Below are positions 53,677 to 61,016 of a DNA stretch of 64,000 nt, piece after piece (position 1 is the first letter of the stretch; every line of letters begins with the position of its first letter). The position numbers and the translations under genes were made by a program. Source of the DNA: Leisingera sp. SS27 (GTDB lineage: Bacteria; Pseudomonadota; Alphaproteobacteria; Rhodobacterales; Rhodobacteraceae); contig NZ_JAQNCY010000016.1 of assembly GCF_028368855.1 (NCBI RefSeq), positions 1 to 64,000 on the forward strand. Reading direction: 5' to 3'. The notes under the pieces were generated by a model that was not told the origin of the DNA, did no database searches, and saw nothing but the letters and a program-made list of their open reading frames with translations.

Positions 53677-54192
53677 TTAGCGAGCTTTGGAAATCACCCC
53701 GTCTGTCCGGATCGCCGCGAAGTCTGAGGCTGTTCGTCTGGACATTTCCACGCCGTCTCCTGACATGATCGCTTCGACGTGATCTGTCACTTTGATCACG
53801 GAACCGTCCGCCTCGATGGCTGTTAGATCTCCATCCCGCGTGTGGGAAACAGAACCATCGGCCTTGATGCGGATCCACGCGCCGTTGACTTGTACAGCAA
53901 CCTCGTAATCATCGACCTTGATCCCCTGCCATCCTTGAGCTGGATCCCGGCGTAGGACTATTTGATCCGGGCGCAGTTTGATTTGCACGTCGCCGTTTTC
54001 AGTTTGGTCAGACGCTTTGACCACCACGAACGCCTCTTGCTCGGCCGGATCCCGGTGAATAGACGCGTTGCCATTTCTGGGCGGCCACAGTTTGGCGGCC
54101 TCCCGCTGGTTTCCTGACTGGTCCCTGTGAAACCCGATGTACATCTGCGCCGAACGCCAAGTCCGGTTCAATCCTTCAGACAACATGTTCAT
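53677..54192 (-). CDS. Hypothetical beta-rich repeat protein
   Basis: About 171 aa. The C-terminal half has short beta-strand repeats of the form I-I-K-x-DG-S-V (AWIRIKADGSVSH, LTAIEADGSVIKV, FAAIRTDGVISKA), suggesting a beta-solenoid or shield-like domain. The N-terminus (MYIGFHRDQSGNQREAAKLWPPRNGN) is polar. Its start overlaps the vapC stop by 4 bp, so it is the third gene of the vapBC transcript. Function unknown. Confidence 0.62.
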   Translation of the reverse strand: MNMLSEGLNRTWRSAQMYIGFHRDQSGNQREAAKLWPPRNGNASIHRDPAEQEAFVVVKASDQTENGDVQIKLRPDQIVLRRDPAQGWQGIKVDDYEVAVQVNGAWIRIKADGSVSHTRDGDLTAIEADGSVIKVTDHVEAIMSGDGVEMSRRTASDFAAIRTDGVISKAR

Positions 54193-54581
54193 GACTGCCA
54201 ATCCTCATATTGCAGGCCCGGGACTCTGCTAAATTCTTTGACGTTGTGGGTGATCAGCGCCAGAGACCGGGAAACAGCCTGCCCCGCAATCAGCACATCA
54301 TAGGGGCCAATCGGGTTGCCCTGCCGTTTCAGCTCTGCCCGGATCTCGCCTGCCGCCCTGCCGTCGCTTTCTGAGAAATCCAGAACTTCGAACCGCAGTG
54401 CCTCAATGCGTGCAAGGTTGGCCTCAACCTTCTGGCTCTTATAAGCGCCGAAGTACAGCTCGTGCATCACAACTGACGGGACGCCAAAGTCCCTGGGTGC
54501 GAATTCGGAAAGCCGCTCGATTACATTGCTGTTTCCAGCGATGATGGCGATGACAGCATTGGTGTCGAGCAGGAACTTCAT
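54189..54581 (-). CDS. vapC: VapC-type PIN-domain toxin
   Basis: A 130-aa PIN ribonuclease. Acidic active-site residues: Asp6 (MKFLLDTNAVIA), Glu in MHELYFGAYKS, Asp in GPYDVLIAGQA, and the C-terminal THNVKEFSRVPGL. VapC proteins cleave initiator tRNA or rRNA. The gene overlaps vapB by 4 bp and the repeat protein by 4 bp. Complete and apparently functional; acts as a plasmid-maintenance module. Confidence 0.93.
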   Translation of the reverse strand: MKFLLDTNAVIAIIAGNSNVIERLSEFAPRDFGVPSVVMHELYFGAYKSQKVEANLARIEALRFEVLDFSESDGRAAGEIRAELKRQGNPIGPYDVLIAGQAVSRSLALITHNVKEFSRVPGLQYEDWQS

Positions 54582-54844
54582 TCGAAAACGTCCAGTCCTG
54601 GCCGGTCTTGCTGCGGAACTTCTTCAGTTGCTGCATCCACAGCATCTTGATCCAAAGGCCCGAGTTCGTGCAGCTCCTTCAGCCACCTCCAGTCCTCTTC
54701 AATTGGCTCCAGGATGACCTTGCCCCCTTCAGCCCGAATACGGACTTCATCAGTGCTGAAGCGAAACTCCTTAGGAAGCCGCACCGCCTGGGAACGACCT
54801 GTCATGAAAACCTTTGCTCTCGATGGTTCAGTAGTACTTGGCAT
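54578..54844 (-). CDS. vapB: VapB-type antitoxin
   Basis: An 88-aa AbrB/SpoVT-type protein: N-terminal DNA-binding swapped hairpin (AKVFMTGRSQAVRLPKEFRFS, ILEPIEEDW) and a C-terminal toxin-neutralising tail rich in Asp/Glu. ATG 54844 with GGAGGC upstream is chosen; the longer frame lacks AbrB features. Operator candidate lies 13 bp upstream. Confidence 0.92.
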   Translation of the reverse strand: MPSTTEPSRAKVFMTGRSQAVRLPKEFRFSTDEVRIRAEGGKVILEPIEEDWRWLKELHELGPLDQDAVDAATEEVPQQDRPGLDVFE

Positions 54845-54856
54845 TGCGCGGCCTCC

Positions 54857-54870
54857 TTGATACATATCAA
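54857..54870. promoter_or_regulatory. Candidate VapBC operator
   Basis: TTGATACATATCAA, TTGATA and TATCAA arms around CA, overlapping the -10-like TATTAT region and just upstream of the vapB ribosome binding site. Confidence 0.6.
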
Positions 54871-54889
54871 TAATATATACCACCAGCAT

Positions 54890-55337
54890 TAGAACTCAAG
54901 AGCTAGCACTCCAAAATGAGTGAGAAGACCGTTATTTTTCAGCAAACTGGCAAGATTTAACTCAAAGGGGTTTCGCGTGCCGCAATCAGAAACATGGTGG
55001 CATCACCAACCAGCAAAACGCCTATTGCCCCTGGCAGCCTTTGATCACCTTCTAGGTCTTTGCGTACTCAGCACGTCACCAAAGCAGGTATCTTCGTTGA
55101 TGATCAGCCCTGTAACTATACACCCTACAATCAAATATTGACTGCATTGTCGGACCATTTTGGTGCCTCGAAGCGGGCTATTGAAATCAGGCTAAAGAGA
55201 GCGGGCCTCGTTACAGATATGCGTGGCACAGGCTCTGCAAATGGAAGCTGATGGCGCGACCCGCGAAGAGCGAGCCAAAGCGATTGGATGCAGCCGGGCG
55301 ACTTTGCAGCGGAAAGTTAACCCCAGGAATTCGCCCT
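54890..55337. other. Region without a confident gene; possible ImmA/IrrE C-terminal fragment
   Basis: Only short open frames occur. One, 55060-55251 (+), contains LSDHFGASKRAIEIRLKRAGLV, resembling the C-terminal tail of ImmA/IrrE-type metallopeptidases, but without the HEXXH domain; likely a gene remnant. The rest shows no known element. Confidence 0.35.
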
Positions 55338-55814
55338 TCAGACCCGCTCAATGATTTTGCAGTCCAGGACCTCGATACTCTCGGGCCTCAGGACGCAATA
55401 CGAAAAATCTTCGTCGTCACCTTCATGAGCATTTCGATAGCGGATCGCGCTGATATCCAAATGCTCAGTCGCCTTCATAATCATTAACCTCGCCCTCAAC
55501 GGATCATTTCTTTGAACTTCATTGAAAGGCCTAAGAAACTCATGTTTCTCCTTAGCGGACACGGCTAGGAGACCAGATTTTATCAAGGCAAGGATTACCC
55601 CGGATGGCTGGGCAATGTCCCAGTCAGGCAAGTCCACAACGTTTGCACCCAGGACCAGTCTACATTTGTTCAAAACGCACTGCGGGTCTTCGCCAGGAAA
55701 GCACTCTTCGTAGTTTACCGTGATGCGGTCCATGGCAGCCTGCAGGGTTCCAAAGTGCGTGATGGGCCAGATCTTTCCATTCTGTAAGCGGCTCCCACCG
55801 TGAAAAAGGATCAC
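55338..55814 (-). CDS. ADP-ribosyltransferase-like small protein
   Basis: A 158-aa protein. It begins MILFHGGSR...ITHFGTLQAA and ends SAIRYRNAHEGDDEDF-SYCVLRPESIEVLD. The pattern HG-S / FGT-AA-R / YRN-E-G / Y-V-P-I resembles the fold of MuF/ART-like ADP-ribosyltransferase domains that occur in phage and toxin proteins. The usual catalytic Glu is not certain. It lies 118 bp outside the left inverted repeat that brackets the retron. A role as a toxin or defence effector is inference. Confidence 0.5.
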   Translation of the reverse strand: MILFHGGSRLQNGKIWPITHFGTLQAAMDRITVNYEECFPGEDPQCVLNKCRLVLGANVVDLPDWDIAQPSGVILALIKSGLLAVSAKEKHEFLRPFNEVQRNDPLRARLMIMKATEHLDISAIRYRNAHEGDDEDFSYCVLRPESIEVLDCKIIERV

Positions 55815-55931
55815 TTCGAGACCTCCGGAACCATTCTGAATTTTGATAGAAGGAGGGACTGCCCCCGGCTAAGTGAATGCTTCCGGCATATATGAATCTC
55901 TACCCTCCAGGGCAAGTATCAGTTATCGATG

Positions 55932-56021
55932 CCTGGTGCATAATCTCACGTGATTGCCCACCGCGTTCTCACACTACAGACCAGGCGATCTTAGCAAGAC
56001 AGTCCGGTAACCAGCCGATCA
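55932..56021 (+). repeat. 90-bp inverted repeat, left arm, flanking the retron
   Basis: Matches the reverse complement of 58294-58383 with three mismatches in 90 (at 55934, 55941, 55960), about 97% identity. It contains CACGTGATTGCCC and ACAGACCAGGCGATCTTAGC. The two arms enclose the RT, XRE and small-ORF genes (2.3 kb). No transposase lies between. Confidence 0.9.
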
Positions 56022-56237
56022 GAGGCCACTTGCGGGATAGCTGCCCTTCAAGCGCGGTACGGCCAATTCACCGTCAGAGCCCTCAGCCGTCATTACTCTA
56101 GGGGCTGCCCTTCGCTAGCGCAGCACGTCATTCAAGCCCCAAAGCGGACATTGCCATTTTGCTCATCGGGCAGAAATTGGGGTTTCGCCGGACTTGCAAA
56201 TCACCTTTACGAAGCTTGATAAGTGGATTTTGGGCGA
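56022..56237. other. Interval between left inverted repeat and RT stop
   Basis: 216 bp without a gene. Sequence CAAGCCCCAAAGCGGACATT resembles intergenic repeats seen in Roseobacter genomes (from memory). Confidence 0.35.
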
Positions 56238-57164
56238 CTAGTGGGAATTTCCATCTCGAACCGTTGCTGGATGGTTCATTATTTGAGATGCTTGAGCTTG
56301 GCGACCACGGAGAACGTTCGTCTTCTTCTTTCGGTTGCCGCCAGGTTTCGAGAAATCCGATTGTGCTGCTGACAGCTTCTGATGCTGCCGATTTGGCAAT
56401 CTGAGTCCTTCAGGACCAACAATTGCACCTGTTACTCCCGCTGGTTTATTCACTATCCAGCGTGTCTTCCCAACCTTGATCGCCAGTCCGTGCTTGTGGA
56501 TTTCCTTCTGAACTTTCCAGATCGTACTCTTCAAAACCACTTGGCCTGAGACCGTCAGATCGTCGATGTATAAGGTGAATACGTTCCCCGCTTCCTTTGC
56601 GACGTTGAAAATTGCATCCCACATCTCCGAATATGCCCAGTACGAAAGTATCGGGCTTGACGGAGAGCCTTGAGGCAAGGAGCCTTTATCGCAACAAAGT
56701 CTCGCTAGAATGACCGCGACGTCGGGTGAACACCTCATGCGATGTTGGAAGAAAGCCAGCACTTTCTCTTCACGACAAGATGGGTAAAAGCTATCAATGT
56801 CCATCAAACAAAATGATCTTGAACCTTGATGAGCGGCCGCGTTGGTTACGTAAGTTCTTTTGGGAACCGGGGCATGAACGTAACTTGGCGTTTCGATGCA
56901 GGCCAACAAATAGGCGACGCGGCTTTGAGCTTTGTCTAGCCCTTCATGGGGTCGACAAAGCGGCCTCATAGAGCCGTCCGCCTTTTCTTCTTCCCAGTAT
57001 TCGTAGTGTGGAACAGACTTGTCCGTCATTCCTTCTAGAGCCTTGACGGAGGTAAAGAGAAGCTCAGCTAGATCTTTTTTTCGCTGCAACCCGTAAAAAG
57101 GGCTTTGCTCCAAAGCATAGAATTTCTTCGCTTTTTTTCGCCATGGTTTCCGTGTGTTAGTCAT
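56238..57164 (-). CDS. Retron-type reverse transcriptase
   Basis: A 308-aa RT. Retron hallmarks are all visible: NAXXH in region X (NAAAH, residues 108-112), catalytic Asp in FCLMDIDSFYP, LPQGSPSSP (163-171), YIDD (199-202) and VTG in region Y (GVTGAIV, 244-246) followed by GLRLPNRQHQKL. Retron RTs copy a nearby msr-msd RNA into branched multicopy DNA and usually guard against phage with an effector. It begins one base after the XRE gene stop (TGA-A-ATG), so the two are coupled. Flanked by 90-bp inverted repeats. Confidence 0.93.
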   Translation of the reverse strand: MTNTRKPWRKKAKKFYALEQSPFYGLQRKKDLAELLFTSVKALEGMTDKSVPHYEYWEEEKADGSMRPLCRPHEGLDKAQSRVAYLLACIETPSYVHAPVPKRTYVTNAAAHQGSRSFCLMDIDSFYPSCREEKVLAFFQHRMRCSPDVAVILARLCCDKGSLPQGSPSSPILSYWAYSEMWDAIFNVAKEAGNVFTLYIDDLTVSGQVVLKSTIWKVQKEIHKHGLAIKVGKTRWIVNKPAGVTGAIVGPEGLRLPNRQHQKLSAAQSDFSKPGGNRKKKTNVLRGRQAQASQIMNHPATVRDGNSH

Positions 57165-57165
57165 T

Positions 57166-57477
57166 TCAAAGCTCTATCTCACTGTCAACATCGAGCAGTG
57201 TCATCAGCGCAATAACTTTCTTAGCGACGATGCCCTTTGCCTTCTCAAGTCGACTTGAGAGATTCTCCTTGTCTTCGAGCGCTTCAGCGAAGAACACAAG
57301 GGAACTTACCGGAATGTTGAAGACATCTGCATAGCGTCCCAAAAGTTCTAGTGAAGGTGTTCTATTGCCACTCTCAAGTTCCGAAATATAGGAACGTGAC
57401 ACACCAAGCTTTTTAGCAAGAACGACTTGATTGTGTCCTTGATATCGTCGCAGCAATTTCAAAGCTTGTCCGAACAT
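57166..57477 (-). CDS. XRE-family HTH regulator, retron-associated
   Basis: A 103-aa protein: Cro/C1-type HTH (VVLAKKLGVSRSYISELESGNRTPS) followed by a helical tail (SLVFFAEALEDKENLSSRLEKAKGIVAKKVIALMTLLDVD). ATG 57477 with AAGGAAGA is preferred; the longer frame upstream is basic and atypical. It directly precedes and is coupled to the RT gene. Retrons with a short HTH companion form one class of the published retron scheme (type VI, as I recall). It could be an antitoxin or regulator for the small ORF upstream. Confidence 0.9.
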   Translation of the reverse strand: MFGQALKLLRRYQGHNQVVLAKKLGVSRSYISELESGNRTPSLELLGRYADVFNIPVSSLVFFAEALEDKENLSSRLEKAKGIVAKKVIALMTLLDVDSEIEL

Positions 57478-57509
57478 TGGTCTTCCTTTGTGTAATTGAG
57501 AGCGGCGCC

Positions 57510-57695
57510 CTACGAAGGTGGCGGAGTGAACCATCCGGAAACGATTTCAACCACTTTCCACAATCGCGGCATCCAAATTAGGATGCCCCTGAGCACCGTT
57601 CCCAGAATTGATGACCACTTGGGTTTCTTTTCTGTTGGTGGTTGCTCGATCAGTCGCCGCCCCGGCAGGCTGGTAGTTTGTCTTTCTTGCTTCAT
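57510..57695 (-). CDS. Small hydrophobic ORF upstream of the retron XRE-RT genes
   Basis: A 61-aa ORF with a perfect AGAGGAGG ribosome binding site 6-8 bp before ATG 57695. The N-terminal half is polar and basic (QTTSLPGRRLIEQ, PPTEKKPK). Residues 27-56 are a hydrophobic/aromatic helix with several Trp (WSSILGTVLRGILIW, RLWKVVEIVSGWF), as in small membrane toxins. It ends 32 bp before the XRE gene and so is the first gene of the operon. A small toxin controlled by the retron is inferred. Confidence 0.68.
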   Translation of the reverse strand: MKQERQTTSLPGRRLIEQPPTEKKPKWSSILGTVLRGILIWMPRLWKVVEIVSGWFTPPPS

Positions 57696-57714
57696 TGAAG
57701 CCTCCTCTTGAAAA

Positions 57715-57925
57715 CGCCGTGGCGGGATTGCCAATGGCGTGTCTTCGCTTTCAAGCAGGAAACAGATGCCGGTAGTTTCACTCGCATACACAGGACCACA
57801 AAGGTCTTCGTTGTGGTCCTGGCTCGCCCCTTCCGTGCTCTCCACATGTCCGGGGACATCGAGGAGCCTGTGGGGGTCAAAGGTCAGAAGCCACGAGGGC
57901 TTCCACGGGTGAGATAAATTAAACC
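57715..57925 (-). ncRNA. Candidate msr-msd region of the retron
   Basis: The leader upstream of the small ORF on the minus strand holds several stem-loops: CAGGACCACAA (57791-57801) with TTGTGGTCCTG (57811-57821), a perfect 11-bp stem; ATGTCC-GG-GGACAT near 57845-57860; GAAGCC...GGCTTC near 57890. Six-base complementary segments CCACGG (57903-57908) and CCGTGG (57717-57722) could be a weak a1/a2 pair bracketing about 190 nt. Position, upstream of the effector and RT, is where retron RNAs lie. The branching G and exact ends are not defined. Confidence 0.5.
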
Positions 57926-58293
57926 TCCTCCAAACTATGAAGACTTATTCTGTCACTCAGAGAGAGTGCCAACCGAGATTACACTTAAGATCGCGGGCAA
58001 CGATTGTCAACAAGATGTCACTCACAGTGAACATTTTGGTTTCATTGAGGTTCGCTTACTTCCAGTACGGCGAACAAAATGAACGGCAACTCTACTGGTT
58101 TCGGTCTTTGTATTATGCGTTGCAATCAACGGCGGGAGCGGGTCGTACGCCGGACTTTGCAAAGTCCGCTTTTGCGCATTGCGGACGCAAAGCGTTGCCC
58201 AGGCTGCGCCTGCAGCGAATGGCTGCAAGGTCCCGATCCTACCAGCTCATGCACCGCACAGCGAGAGGCAGGAAATCTAAGAGCAGCCGTCCG
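57926..58293. other. Interval upstream of the retron leader
   Basis: Holds the probable promoter (TTGGCA on the minus strand near 57970, with an AT-rich stretch 17 bp on) and repetitive GC-rich sequence to the right inverted repeat. No gene is supported. Confidence 0.4.
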
Positions 58294-58383
58294 TGATCGG
58301 CTGGTTACCGGACTGTCTTGCTAAGATCGCCTGGTCTGTAGTGTGAGAACGCGGCGGGCAATCACGTGAGATTTTGCACCTGG
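58294..58383 (-). repeat. 90-bp inverted repeat, right arm, flanking the retron
   Basis: Reverse complement of 55932-56021 with three mismatches. Includes ATCGCCTGGTCTGTAGTGTG. Confidence 0.9.
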
Positions 58384-58512
58384 TCCAGACTGGTTTTCTT
58401 CCGGGAACATGCTATGGGCCATGATGGGGTCAACTACGGACACAGTTCAAAGCAAGGCATCTATCAACGCGGTTGAAATTGCCCTGCCGACAGCTATCAG
58501 AAAGGGTGGCAC

Positions 58513-58773
58513 ATGAAACTTGTAACAAAAGATCAAATTGATGCTCTGGATGAAGCGTTACTCGTCTACGCTTACAAGCAAATTCCCCCAATTTCATTCG
58601 AGGAAGCCTGGGAACTGTTTGAGCAGGGGCGCATCCAAATCGCTCAAGACGAATTGGGTATGGTAGGGTTCCAAAGAACTATAGGTGCAAAGCGGTTTGA
58701 GCTTGCGCGAAAACACAAGAGGATGGCCAAGGTAATTTCTGAGGCGCGCAGTCAACTACCATCCAAGGAATAA
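58513..58773 (+). CDS. Hypothetical protein
   Basis: An 86-aa protein, predicted all-helical (LDEALLVYAYKQIPPISFEEAWELFEQG, FELARKHKRMAKVISEA), with AAAGGGTGG upstream of ATG 58513. No family recognised. It starts 130 bp outside the right retron repeat. Confidence 0.58.
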   Translation: MKLVTKDQIDALDEALLVYAYKQIPPISFEEAWELFEQGRIQIAQDELGMVGFQRTIGAKRFELARKHKRMAKVISEARSQLPSKE

Positions 58774-58785
58774 CCTTTTAGCACG

Positions 58786-59079
58786 TTAGTGCCGCCAGTT
58801 GTCCCGCCCATACTTCCTCCCATTGACGGTTAAGCGGTCGCGGCCATCTATCGGCACATCCTCATGCACAAGGCTGCCATCTTCCCTGATCCGGTAGATA
58901 CTGGCAGTCGTGTCATCGAACCCGAAGCCGTAGATCACAAACTGCCAATCCCCCCTGCCCTGCTCCCGGACCTGGTAGTATCCCCCGAAGTTTCGGCATT
59001 GGTATTCCCCGGCCCACCATTGCGCGCCGGGTTTTGCTTTTTCTGTCTCGGTCATTGGGATGAGATCAAGCTGGCTCAT
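58786..59079 (-). CDS. Hypothetical protein
   Basis: A 97-aa protein with aromatic-rich, beta-like composition (AQWWAGEYQCRNFGGYYQV, GDWQFVIYGFGFDDTTAS, DRLTVNGRKYGRDNW). Ribosome binding site GGGAGGCC precedes ATG 59079. Convergent with the gene at 58513. Unknown family, but the regular composition and start site make it credible. Confidence 0.6.
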   Translation of the reverse strand: MSQLDLIPMTETEKAKPGAQWWAGEYQCRNFGGYYQVREQGRGDWQFVIYGFGFDDTTASIYRIREDGSLVHEDVPIDGRDRLTVNGRKYGRDNWRH

Positions 59080-59175
59080 GACTGGCCTCCCTAAAATTCA
59101 AAGGTCACGTCACCGTTGCCGCGCCCTGAGAGAGCGCGACTGCGTAGGTGTAGAGGTGCGTTTCCCAATGGCGCT

Positions 59176-59403
59176 TCATGCCGGCACCTCAGCGCTGAAC
59201 ACTACGGTTTCGCCTTCGACCTTGTAAGGAACAGCCTTGGACAGCAGTTGCTCGATGGCGGCGGCCGGGACGTCGGAAAAGGTCGCACTGACTGTCTGAA
59301 GCATCCGCTGCCGATCTTCCTCAAAGGAATAGGCGTTGATGGCCCACGCGATAACGCCGGGGGTGTGAACTGCAGGGGAAGAACCGAGGCGGTATGTTGT
59401 CAT
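59176..59403 (-). CDS. Hypothetical protein
   Basis: A 75-aa protein (AVHTPGVIAWAINAYSFEED, VPAAAIEQLLSKAVPY). Ribosome binding site GGGAGCA upstream of ATG 59403. Its leader contains copy 1 of a 48-nt hairpin repeat at 59541 and a second repeated hairpin at 59651. Function unknown. Confidence 0.6.
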   Translation of the reverse strand: MTTYRLGSSPAVHTPGVIAWAINAYSFEEDRQRMLQTVSATFSDVPAAAIEQLLSKAVPYKVEGETVVFSAEVPA

Positions 59404-59540
59404 TTGAATGCTCCCTATCTGTGGTGCAAGAAAATCAAGGCTGGATGCAGGACAGCCGCCGAAGGCGCCTGCCCCTGCATCCCTGCCTCGTGGCGAACAG
59501 CGGTTGGGGGCGAGACAAGCGCGCGAACCGCAGGCCGGAG

Positions 59541-59588
59541 GAAAATTTGTCCCGCGAGGAATGGGCCAAAGGCCCAGGGGAAATTTTC
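59541..59588 (-). repeat. 48-nt hairpin repeat, copy 1
   Basis: Arms GAAAATTT...AAATTTTC enclose CGCGAGGAATGGG and the inner stem GGGCC-AAA-GGCCC. Copy 2 at 60096-60143 shares 42 of 48 positions; the inner stem changes from C-G to T-A on both sides, a compensatory pair change that supports a conserved RNA structure. It lies 138 bp upstream of a minus-strand gene. Confidence 0.75.
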
Positions 59589-59650
59589 CTTTGGGCGAGG
59601 AACTTGCGCGCCTGTCCGAGGGGGAAGGCAGCGTCTTCCCCCTAACCAGG

Positions 59651-59676
59651 GGGCGTTCGGCTTGTCCGAATCCCCC
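59651..59676. repeat. 26-nt hairpin repeat, copy 1
   Basis: GGGCGTTCGGCTT then two variable bases then CCGAATCCCCC; TTCGG pairs with CCGAA. It matches 63495-63520 at 24 of 26 positions. Confidence 0.65.
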
Positions 59677-59840
59677 CTGCCCTACCGGCGAGAATGTCTG
59701 GGCCGGGGTGAGCGGGCTTGCCCGACGATCCCCTGCCCTGGCTAAATCATCTATGTGATCAGCGGTTTCGCTGATCTCTTGTTCTTAATGCCCACCCTGG
59801 AGCAAGCAATTGGGCGGCCGGAGCCGCCCAATTGTGGACT

Positions 59841-60029
59841 TCAGGAGTTGGCATCCTTCTTCGGGAAAGCAACCATGTCCACGTTCGGGAACATATCGTG
59901 TTTGACGGTGATCGCGGTGATGTTGCCCTCCGCGTCGGTGCTGACGAAGGCAACACCGCAGCGGTTCCAGTAAGTCTTGCCGTCTTTTTCGTTTGCCTTG
60001 ACGTTAAGGTTCAGAGTTTGAGAAGGCAT
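59841..60029 (-). CDS. Small hypothetical protein
   Basis: A 62-aa protein (SQTLNLNVKANEKDGKTYWNRCGVAFVSTD, split by the fold, then GNITAITVKHDMFPNVDMVAFPKK). The GVAF...I-V-P-V-AFPKK pattern is like small plasmid proteins of the DUF736-like kind. AGGATCAC before ATG 60029. Its leader carries hairpin repeat copy 2. Unknown role. Confidence 0.65.
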   Translation of the reverse strand: MPSQTLNLNVKANEKDGKTYWNRCGVAFVSTDAEGNITAITVKHDMFPNVDMVAFPKKDANS

Positions 60030-60095
60030 TTTGTGATCCTCGCTTTGAGTGTTTCGATGAACATGGAGGAAGCGGGCTCAAAGGGGATGTCAGCT

Positions 60096-60143
60096 GAAAA
60101 TTTGATCCGCGAGGAATGGGCTCTAAGCCCAGGGGAAATTTTC
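60096..60143 (-). repeat. 48-nt hairpin repeat, copy 2
   Basis: Second copy of the element at 59541, here with longer outer arms (CAGCTGAAAATTT and AAATTTTCAGTTG). It is 67 bp upstream of the start of the minus-strand gene 59841-60029, as copy 1 is upstream of 59176-59403. Confidence 0.75.
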
Positions 60144-60435
60144 AGTTGAAGCATAGCGATCATTCCCGGCTGCCCGCTTAGTGTTCATCTTTGAGAAACA
60201 CAGATTGGCGAGGATCCTTATGGCTTTGGTCTGAAGTTGCGTCTCGGAGGCTGAAGGCAAGACTTGCTGGAACTGCGGTAGAATTGTGAGAGGCCAGCGG
60301 CGGTGAATAGGCAATATCACCGCGATCACCTTGAGCGCGCCTTTTTCAACCGTAACCTGGTTGCCTTCCAGACCTAGGGACAGCTGAAAACACGGTCAGG
60401 CAGGTAGCCGCAGGTCAATCATTAACAGGTAACAC
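60144..60435. other. Region with open frame but no start; possible gene remnant
   Basis: On the minus strand a frame without ATG (stop to stop, 60395 down to 60123) reads GNQVTVEKGALKVIAVILPI and SETQLQTKAIRILANLCFS, which looks protein-like. I do not recognise it and see no start site; probably a fragment. Confidence 0.3.
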
Positions 60436-60453
60436 ATAACAGAGAACTGTTAT
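60436..60453. promoter_or_regulatory. Inverted repeat ATAACAG-AGAA-CTGTTAT
   Basis: Perfect 7-bp arms. The core AACTGTTAT recurs at about 60796, as ATAACAGTT at about 60953, and after the parB-like gene near 61993, so it may be a partition or replication-protein site. Confidence 0.6.
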
Positions 60454-60723
60454 TGGTAGCCGTTCTCCAGGCTGCTTGCAGCCTGCGCAATGCGATCGTC
60501 ACCCGAAGGGCCGATACAGCCGTGTGGAAACGACCATGGCGCAAAACGCGTCAGCTGGCCCTTTGGGACAGATGAGGTGTTATTGCCCCAGGGAGTTCCA
60601 CACGGTTGGATCGGTGGAGCGCCGCCTGCGGCGCGGAATAGAGCGCGGTCCCGCGTTCACGCGGGATGCGCCCCGAAACCAAGTCGATGCTAAACTAGTG
60701 CCAAATCCGGAAAGGCAGAACCC

Positions 60724-60804
60724 ATAACCCTTACCACTTAACTCATAACACCTAACCCTTAACTCCTAACTTCTAACACTTAATACCTAACACTTAACTG
60801 TTAT
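60724..60804 (+). repeat. TAAC-rich short direct repeats (iteron- or centromere-like)
   Basis: About nine TAAC cores spaced 7-10 bp in 80 bp, with units such as CCTAACAC and CTTAACTC, ending in AACTGTTAT. An AT-rich stretch follows (60835-60880). It is 210 bp upstream of parA. It could be the parS site of the ParA/ParB-like pair, or iterons of an origin. Confidence 0.65.
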
Positions 60805-60978
60805 TTGATCCCATTCTTTAGCTCAAACCCGGTCCAAAATGTTGCAAAATATTATTTATTTACAGCAATTTAAAGAGTGATCCTTGCCCAATATCAACGG
60901 TCTCATGTGACCACCACGCCATAGTCTCAATGGCTCACAGCAGACAGCAATGCATAACAGTTTACACATAACTATTAA

Positions 60979-60991
60979 CACCTTATAGGTG
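60979..60991. promoter_or_regulatory. Palindrome CACCT-TAT-AGGTG upstream of parA
   Basis: Perfect 5-bp arms, 26 bp before the parA GTG start; likely an autoregulatory operator. Confidence 0.5.
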
Positions 60992-61016
60992 AACAAGGCA
61001 AAAAGAGGATCGAGCA

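Noticed and set aside
58079-58324. Short Cys/Arg-rich ORFs left of the right retron repeat
   Set aside because: They run into repetitive intergenic sequence and the inverted repeat, with no start signal.
60724-60804. CRISPR array
   Set aside because: Units are only about 8 bp with no spacers of constant length; iteron- or centromere-like instead.
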